DNA of 11,290 nt from Legionellales bacterium UBA4759. Lineage in GTDB: Bacteria; Pseudomonadota; Gammaproteobacteria; Legionellales; Legionellaceae. The position numbers and the translations under genes are program-made. This document shows, one piece after another, positions 7,328 to 11,290 of this stretch (the stretch's first letter is position 1; each line of letters starts with the position of its first letter). Location: the NCBI GenBank assembly GCA_002403515.1, contig DHHZ01000115.1:1-11290 (forward strand). Reading direction: 5' to 3'. The notes beneath the pieces are model-generated. The model had not been told where the DNA came from and searched no databases. It saw only the letters and a program-made list of their open reading frames with translations.

Positions 7328-8680
7328 ATGATTAATGTTGCTGAAATACCTGTTGATTCAACCCTAGAAACCTTACTGACCCATCTTTCACACGAGGAAA
7401 TGTTTAAACTTACGCATGGTGAATTATCTTTTACGATTGCTGAACTTCACGCCATCCTTGTGATGTCTGAAGGCCCTAAAAAACTAGAAATTTTATCCAA
7501 TTACCATCAAGAGTTCAGCGCACTTGGCTATGACAAAGAAGATATTTTAGGGATTGTCTCCAGTAAATATCTAACAAAGGTGGCAGGGTCTTTATTGAAT
7601 AATACAGGGTTTTTAATTGCTGATGGCCTGAGTCATGAATATTTAGTCACCATGGTGCAAAGACTCAAGACCATTAAAGAGCTTCAAGCCCAAATATTAC
7701 AATACCAACATCTTGCTGCATCAGGGCAAAAGCGTAAATCAACCGCTGAAAAAAATAAACTTTATCAAGATGTAAAAGAACTTGGTTTTGAGCATCAAGC
7801 CATTAAACGATTCGCCAATAGGCCTCGAGCATTTGCATTGTTGGAGCTTTTAAATTCTCATACGGCTTTTTTAATTGAAAAAGGCTTGTCCTTAAATAAA
7901 ATTTCTGCCTATGCTCAAACCCCTGAAGCTGAACTTTCATTGAATAATTTAATTCATCTTTTACAGCTTGAAAAATCCAGAGCTATCGGCATTGCTTTTT
8001 ACGATAAATGTTTTGACTATGCAACGGGTCATGAATATTTAGCAAGGATAACGCGTCTATTGCAAAGTGCTAGTGAAGAGGATTCTAACGGCTTGACTCA
8101 AGGTTTTAATCAATTGGCGCAATACCATGATACCATCAAGTGTGTGAATATCTTTTTAGCTCTTTTTGAACGGGGTTTTAACCTTAACTTTTTAAATACT
8201 TTAGTCAGTAATCGAACCAATACCATATTGATGTTGAAATTAGATGAAGATATTCATGCTTTGGAGCGTATGACTTTTTCTCGGGAAGAAATATCGCATT
8301 ATTATTCTTCAGTAAAGAATGTCAAAAGCTTGTCTAAACTGTTGCTTTGCTGTGAAAAATTATGCCGATTTCGTGATGTCGAACCTCTTATAACCAAGTT
8401 AAAGCTCTTTAGAGAAGTTGAAATTAGTATTTTTAAATCCTTTTTAGACTCAATTTCCAGTCGCTCTCCAAGAAACCTGATTCAAGTGCTTGAAATTGAA
8501 CAAAGAAATCCAGAAAGTTTTTTACAGAAACTATCTCAGGAAAGCAGGCAGATGGTTTTAGCCATTATTCCAAAAGTTTCAATTGCTCAAAACTCCATAT
8601 TTACACCAAAGGAAACATCAAAAGATTTATCAATTGATTTTGATAGTTTTGAATTATTCGAAGGATTCCCTTTTGAGTGA
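7328..8680 (+). CDS. Alpha-helical repeat protein with 33-residue TALE-like repeats
   Basis: The product is 450 residues from the ATG at 7328. An in-frame ATG at 7283 is less likely because the -10 box falls after it. From residue 35 the protein shows units of exactly 33 residues: 35-67, 68-100 and 101-133, then a 20-residue insert, 154-186, a 35-residue unit 187-221, a poorly defined stretch, then 284-316 and 317-349. Units begin with an aromatic or Leu, carry a hydrophobic residue at positions 6 and 9, usually Leu near 19 and 22, and mostly end in Gly, for example the opening FEHQAIKRFANRP of the 154-186 unit. This resembles TAL-effector-like repeats (helix, two-residue loop at 12-13, helix). 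Residues at 12-13 (MS, SK, RL, RP, TP, NR, SV) are not known base-specifying pairs, so DNA binding is unproven; a protein-binding solenoid is possible. The last 25 residues are acidic and aromatic. No signal peptide. Confidence 0.72.
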   Translation: MINVAEIPVDSTLETLLTHLSHEEMFKLTHGELSFTIAELHAILVMSEGPKKLEILSNYHQEFSALGYDKEDILGIVSSKYLTKVAGSLLNNTGFLIADGLSHEYLVTMVQRLKTIKELQAQILQYQHLAASGQKRKSTAEKNKLYQDVKELGFEHQAIKRFANRPRAFALLELLNSHTAFLIEKGLSLNKISAYAQTPEAELSLNNLIHLLQLEKSRAIGIAFYDKCFDYATGHEYLARITRLLQSASEEDSNGLTQGFNQLAQYHDTIKCVNIFLALFERGFNLNFLNTLVSNRTNTILMLKLDEDIHALERMTFSREEISHYYSSVKNVKSLSKLLLCCEKLCRFRDVEPLITKLKLFREVEISIFKSFLDSISSRSPRNLIQVLEIEQRNPESFLQKLSQESRQMVLAIIPKVSIAQNSIFTPKETSKDLSIDFDSFELFEGFPFE

Positions 8681-8696
8681 TAAAGCTTAAATTTTT

Positions 8697-8705
8697 TGAT
8701 ATTAT
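8697..8705 (+). promoter_or_regulatory. Extended -10 promoter before the lytic transglycosylase
   Basis: TGATATTAT is an extended -10 (TG, one base, then TATTAT matching TATAAT at five of six). It lies in the 56-base gap after the helical-repeat gene and would start transcription near 8712, 25 bases before the ATG at 8737. No clear -35 is present, which extended -10 promoters can tolerate. It could drive the 8737-10673 cluster. Confidence 0.4.
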
Positions 8706-8736
8706 CTTTCTTTTAATCTTTTGAGATGGTTTCTTG

Positions 8737-9312
8737 ATGCGTTTTTTGGTTTTATTACTGACATTATTGATTGCAGGATGTGCCACATTGCCACCACCGC
8801 AACGTGTTGACAATGTGTGTTCGATATTTCGTCAATACCCCGATTGGTACCAAGCGGCTAAACGAACTGAACAACGTTGGGGTGTGCCTGTGCACGTGCA
8901 AATGGCCATTATTCATCAGGAATCAAAATTTCAAGCCGATGCTCGTCCTCCTTACCAGTTTTTCTTAGGCATTATTCCCATGGGACGTCCATCTTCGGCT
9001 TTTGGTTATGCGCAAGCCTTGGATACCACTTGGGATTTGTATAAACAAAGCCAAGGTCATGTTTTTTCCTCTCGTCAGAATTTTAAAGATGGTGTGGATT
9101 TCATTGGCTGGTATGCCAATAACGCGTATCAACGCGCAAATATCCCTAAAAATGATGCATATCGTTTGTATTTGGCTTATCATGAGGGAGTGACAGGTTA
9201 CTTGAATAGAACCTATTTGAAAAAGCCTTGGCTAATTCGAGTTGCGCACAAGGTGTCAGCGCAATCAGCAACATATCGTACACAATTACAGCAGTGTTAC
9301 ATAAGATTTTAA
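8737..9312 (+). CDS. SLT-type lytic transglycosylase lipoprotein
   Basis: The product is 191 residues. It starts with a lipoprotein signal, MRFLVLLLTLLIAGC, with a good lipobox and lipidated Cys15. The residue after the Cys is Ala rather than Asp, which favours outer-membrane sorting. The rest is a goose-lysozyme-like SLT domain: the catalytic glutamate is Glu62 in IIHQESKF, followed by the family signature FGYAQALDTTW (89-99) and a YHEG motif (148-151). Such enzymes cleave the MurNAc-GlcNAc bond of peptidoglycan, forming 1,6-anhydroMurNAc, in wall remodelling. It is short for the family, a single catalytic domain with no visible cell-wall-binding module. The ATG at 8737 is chosen over a TTG one codon earlier. 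The gene ends 15 bases before adk and probably shares its transcript. Confidence 0.87.
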   Translation: MRFLVLLLTLLIAGCATLPPPQRVDNVCSIFRQYPDWYQAAKRTEQRWGVPVHVQMAIIHQESKFQADARPPYQFFLGIIPMGRPSSAFGYAQALDTTWDLYKQSQGHVFSSRQNFKDGVDFIGWYANNAYQRANIPKNDAYRLYLAYHEGVTGYLNRTYLKKPWLIRVAHKVSAQSATYRTQLQQCYIRF

Positions 9313-9317
9313 TATTT

Positions 9318-9322
9318 GGAGG
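9318..9322 (+). promoter_or_regulatory. Ribosome binding site of adk, deciding a GTG start
   Basis: GGAGG lies five bases before GTG (9328). The frame is open back to TTG 9316, but that codon overlaps the ribosome site itself, so GTG is the real start and gives the usual short N-terminus before the P-loop. Confidence 0.75.
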
Positions 9323-9327
9323 TTTGG

Positions 9328-10029
9328 GTGTCTAAGATTAGATTAATGTTATTGGGTGGGCCGGGTGCTGGAAAGGGCACGCAAGCACAAGGTTTGATTG
9401 AACGTTTTAATATTCCTCAAATCTCCACAGGTGATATGTTACGAGCTGCTGTATCTCAAGGAACAGCTCTTGGACAACAAGCACAAACCTATATGAACAA
9501 TGGCCAGTTGGTCCCTGATGATTTAATCATTGCCATGGTTAAAGAACGTTTAAAACAAGACGATTGTAAAAATGGCTATTTGTTAGATGGTTTCCCTCGT
9601 ACTTTAGTGCAAGCTGAAGCGATGGTGAAAGCAAATATTGATTTAGATCATGTCGTTGAAATTCGTGTTGATGATAATGAAATTGTTAAAAGAGTTTGCG
9701 GTAGACGTGTACATCCAGCATCAGGTCGGGTATACCATGTTGATTTTCAAGCGCCAAAACAAGAAGGCCTAGATGATGTCACTGGTGAACCGTTAATTCA
9801 ACGTGATGATGACAAAGAAGAGGTTATTCGTAAACGTTTAGCCGTTTATCATGCGCAAACAGCGCCTTTGATTGAATTTTATCAAAATGATTTTACCAAA
9901 GAGTTTCCCAGTCATCATTCGCCCAAATACCATTGGGTCAATGGCATTGGCAAAGTTGAAGATATTCAAAAAAGGATTGTTGAATTTATATTAGCAGGAA
10001 GTGAACAATGTCAAACCATGGACAAGTAG
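9328..10029 (+). CDS. adk: Adenylate kinase
   Basis: The product is 233 residues from GTG. It catalyses ATP + AMP = 2 ADP in the cytosol, balancing adenylates. Visible features are the P-loop GGPGAGKGT (10-18), the AMP-binding region starting PQISTGDMLRA (30-40), DGFPRT (87-92) with the conserved Arg, and a full-length LID domain (about 126-163) opening GRRVHPASGRVYH and including DDVTGEPLIQR. This is the long bacterial form. The LID has the Asp/Thr-type residues of gammaproteobacterial enzymes rather than four zinc cysteines. It is somewhat longer than the 214-residue E. coli enzyme; the extra length is at the C-terminus, which overlaps the next gene by 22 bases. The family assignment is certain. 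Confidence 0.97.
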   Translation: MSKIRLMLLGGPGAGKGTQAQGLIERFNIPQISTGDMLRAAVSQGTALGQQAQTYMNNGQLVPDDLIIAMVKERLKQDDCKNGYLLDGFPRTLVQAEAMVKANIDLDHVVEIRVDDNEIVKRVCGRRVHPASGRVYHVDFQAPKQEGLDDVTGEPLIQRDDDKEEVIRKRLAVYHAQTAPLIEFYQNDFTKEFPSHHSPKYHWVNGIGKVEDIQKRIVEFILAGSEQCQTMDK

Positions 10030-10352
10030 AAAGTGTTGATTTATTTCGTTTAGAAGAATTAATCAATACCCAAGAAATTATTGTTGTGGATTTTTGGGCG
10101 CCTTGGTGTGCGCCTTGTTTATCTTTTGCTGAGGTCTTTTCAAAAGTATCTCAGGAGGAAAGTGGTATTCATTTTGTTAAAATGAATATTGCAGAAGCGC
10201 CACCAGAAGTTATGGAAACCTTAGGCATCATGTCGATTCCGCATTTGATGATCTTTAAACAAGGAGTTGCTGTTTTTTCAGAAGCAGGGACGATGCCTTA
10301 TGCTGTGTTGAAAGATTTAATTCAACAATCACGTGAATTACAACTCTCTTAA
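10008..10352 (+). CDS. Thioredoxin-like protein with WCAPC active site
   Basis: The product is 114 residues with a single thioredoxin fold. IIVVDFWAPWCAPC (24-37) carries the redox pair Cys34/Cys37. Classical thioredoxin has WCGPC; here Ala replaces Gly. The cis-proline is Pro78 in MSIPHL (75-80), followed by the expected strand MIFKQG. No signal peptide is present, so it should act in the cytosol as a dithiol reductant. The gene starts inside adk with a 22-base overlap, and AGGAAG (9996-10001) sits six bases before its ATG, so expression is probably coupled to adk. It may be a secondary thioredoxin rather than the main trxA, so no symbol is given. Confidence 0.88.
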   Translation: MSNHGQVESVDLFRLEELINTQEIIVVDFWAPWCAPCLSFAEVFSKVSQEESGIHFVKMNIAEAPPEVMETLGIMSIPHLMIFKQGVAVFSEAGTMPYAVLKDLIQQSRELQLS

Positions 10353-10358
10353 ACACGA

Positions 10359-10673
10359 ATGTATCGTACATACCGTCATCGTTCTTTCCGAGAAGCTCAA
10401 AGTAACTTGGAAAGATTGCATTTGGCAGTTACTTTGCAATTTCCAATGCTTGTGTATTTCTATTTAGAGAGCTTGTTAGAACAAGGGTATGATATTCATC
10501 AGTTTTTAAATATATGTTTTCAAAATTCTCAAATATTTGAAAGGCCAAATCTTTTTTTTAGTTTGCTTCACAATATCCATGAAATAATGTCTAGCATGTG
10601 TCATACTGGCCAGATGAGTGATGTCATATTGCCGTATAGGCGTTATAACAATCGGCATGAATCAAGCCTTTAA
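10359..10673 (+). CDS. Hypothetical protein
   Basis: The product is 104 residues, starting six bases after the thioredoxin-like stop, so it is probably the last gene of that transcript. No strong Shine-Dalgarno is seen; translation may depend on coupling. The N-terminus is basic (MYRTYRHRSFR), followed by predicted helices with a hydrophobic, aromatic-rich section (about residues 22-43) and a second helical section (about 64-80), then a basic tail. The hydrophobic section is broken by charged residues and does not look like a clear membrane span. I do not recognise the family. The tight spacing and reading frame integrity support a real gene. Confidence 0.65.
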   Translation: MYRTYRHRSFREAQSNLERLHLAVTLQFPMLVYFYLESLLEQGYDIHQFLNICFQNSQIFERPNLFFSLLHNIHEIMSSMCHTGQMSDVILPYRRYNNRHESSL

Positions 10674-10723
10674 AATCCTCAAAGAAATCAGCTGCAACTT
10701 GTGTGGCCCCCATGAAAAGCATT

Positions 10724-10752
10724 TTGACAATGTGTTTTTTTTATACTATACA
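10724..10752 (+). promoter_or_regulatory. Sigma-70 promoter for the PhyH-family gene
   Basis: A perfect TTGACA (10724-10729), then 17 bases, then TATACA (10747-10752), four of six to consensus. Transcription would begin near 10759. AGGTG (10774-10778) follows six bases before the ATG at 10785. No terminator hairpin was found between the previous stop (10673) and this promoter. Confidence 0.6.
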
Positions 10753-10784
10753 AAAGTTAGGTTTTTAACTAGCAGGTGTTATGT

Positions 10785-11290
10785 ATGAAAACTAATTTAA
10801 TATATAAGATTTTTTAATCAATTTCTATCTGATGAATATCTTCTACAAAAAGAGAACTATAATGAAAATGGATTTATTCTTTTAGAAAACCGTTTTTCTA
10901 AAGAAGAACTATCCATTTTAAATCACTGGGTTGATGAAGTTAGTAAACTAAATCTAGATGGACAAGTTTTTGAGAAGAATAGTGATAAATTAAGAACTAT
11001 TAGTGGACCGCATTTAAATCATCAGGGCCTGTTCAAACTTTGTTCTTTACCCAGATTGCTTTTACCTGCAATGAATTTGCTTGGTTCTCAGGTCTATGTG
11101 CATCAATTCAAAATTAATTTTAAAAAAGCTTTTGAAGGGGATGTCTGGGAGTGGCATCAAGATTATATCTTTTGGAAAAAAGAAGATCACATGCCCAAGC
11201 CAACCGTGATGACCGCAGTTATTTTTTTAGACGATATTACAGAGTTTAATGCCCCATTATTTTTAGTGCCTGGGTCGCATAAGCTCGGAG
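10785..11290 (+). CDS. Phytanoyl-CoA dioxygenase (PhyH) family protein, partial, with an apparent +1 frameshift
   Basis: This is a non-haem Fe(II)/2-oxoglutarate oxygenase of the PhyH superfamily, running off the right edge. The body frame (open from 10801) reads NENGFILLENRFSKEEL early on, typical of the family N-terminus. It later has the iron-binding His-x-Asp in WEWHQDY (about 11150-11170) and the conserved VPGSHK near the edge. The distal iron His and the oxoglutarate Arg lie beyond the window. The well-placed ATG at 10785 is in another frame: it reads MKTNLIYKIF and stops at 10815-10817. Removing one T from the T6 run (10810-10815) joins it perfectly to the body (...KIFNQFLSDEYLL...). 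The body frame itself has no ATG, GTG or TTG near its start. So it is a frameshifted gene, a sequencing error, or a recoded gene. The substrate is unknown. Confidence 0.75.

Noticed and set aside
7216..7329. An N-terminal extension of the upstream kinase (38 residues including a hydrophobic stretch) that would look like a membrane anchor
   Set aside because: The paralogue starts at the equivalent MPL, the conserved promoter element lies inside the extension, and the extension overlaps the divergent gene.
7328..8680. Reading a DNA target from residues 12-13 of the repeats using the TAL code
   Set aside because: The pairs (MS, SK, RL, RP, TP, NR, SV) are not established base-specifying pairs and the repeat register is interrupted, so any predicted target would be invented.
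8734..8736. TTG start one codon before the lytic transglycosylase ATG
   Set aside because: The adjacent ATG is the stronger codon and gives an equally good lipoprotein signal.
8681..8736. A rho-independent terminator after the repeat-protein gene
   Set aside because: Only AAGCTT followed by A/T-rich sequence is present; there is no G+C-rich stem before the T run.
9316..9327. TTG start for adenylate kinase adding four residues
   Set aside because: The codon overlaps the Shine-Dalgarno GGAGG that serves the GTG at 9328; the added residues are not typical of the family.

Overview
The window looks like chromosomal DNA from an AT-rich, host-associated gammaproteobacterium, most plausibly a member of the Legionellales (Legionella / Coxiella / Berkiella type). 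This rests on a gammaproteobacterial-type adenylate kinase, low G+C, and a run of eukaryote-like proteins (ankyrin repeats, divergent protein kinases, a long alpha-solenoid) typical of intracellular bacteria with large effector repertoires. The taxonomic assignment is inference; no rRNA or other marker is present.

Left part (1-7215) is entirely on the minus strand. It holds the first 13 codons of an unidentified gene running off the left edge, a small exported protein of unknown function (291-716), an ankyrin-repeat protein (770-1753), and two large full-length paralogues in tandem (1813-4824 and 4879-7215). Each paralogue has a divergent protein-kinase-like N-terminal half in which the usual DFG is replaced by D-T-K, followed by a helical C-terminal half with repeated modules and a shared C-terminal block. 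Both kinase genes carry the same 15-base element 25-26 bases before their start codons.

A 112-base divergent promoter region (7216-7327) separates them from a plus-strand gene (7328-8680). Its product contains several 33-residue helical repeats whose period and residue pattern resemble TAL-effector-like (TALE-like) repeats. I consider this, together with the kinase pair, the most interesting part of the window.

Right part (8737-10673) is a compact housekeeping-type cluster on the plus strand: an SLT-type lytic transglycosylase lipoprotein, adenylate kinase (adk), a thioredoxin-like protein overlapping adk by 22 bases, and a small unknown protein. Spacing suggests one transcript, possibly from an extended -10 promoter at 8697-8705. 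The window ends inside a phytanoyl-CoA dioxygenase (PhyH) family gene. Its only good start (10785) is one base out of frame with the body, at a run of six T, so it is either frameshifted or uses +1 recoding.

No tRNA, rRNA, CRISPR array, insertion sequence or phage gene was recognised.
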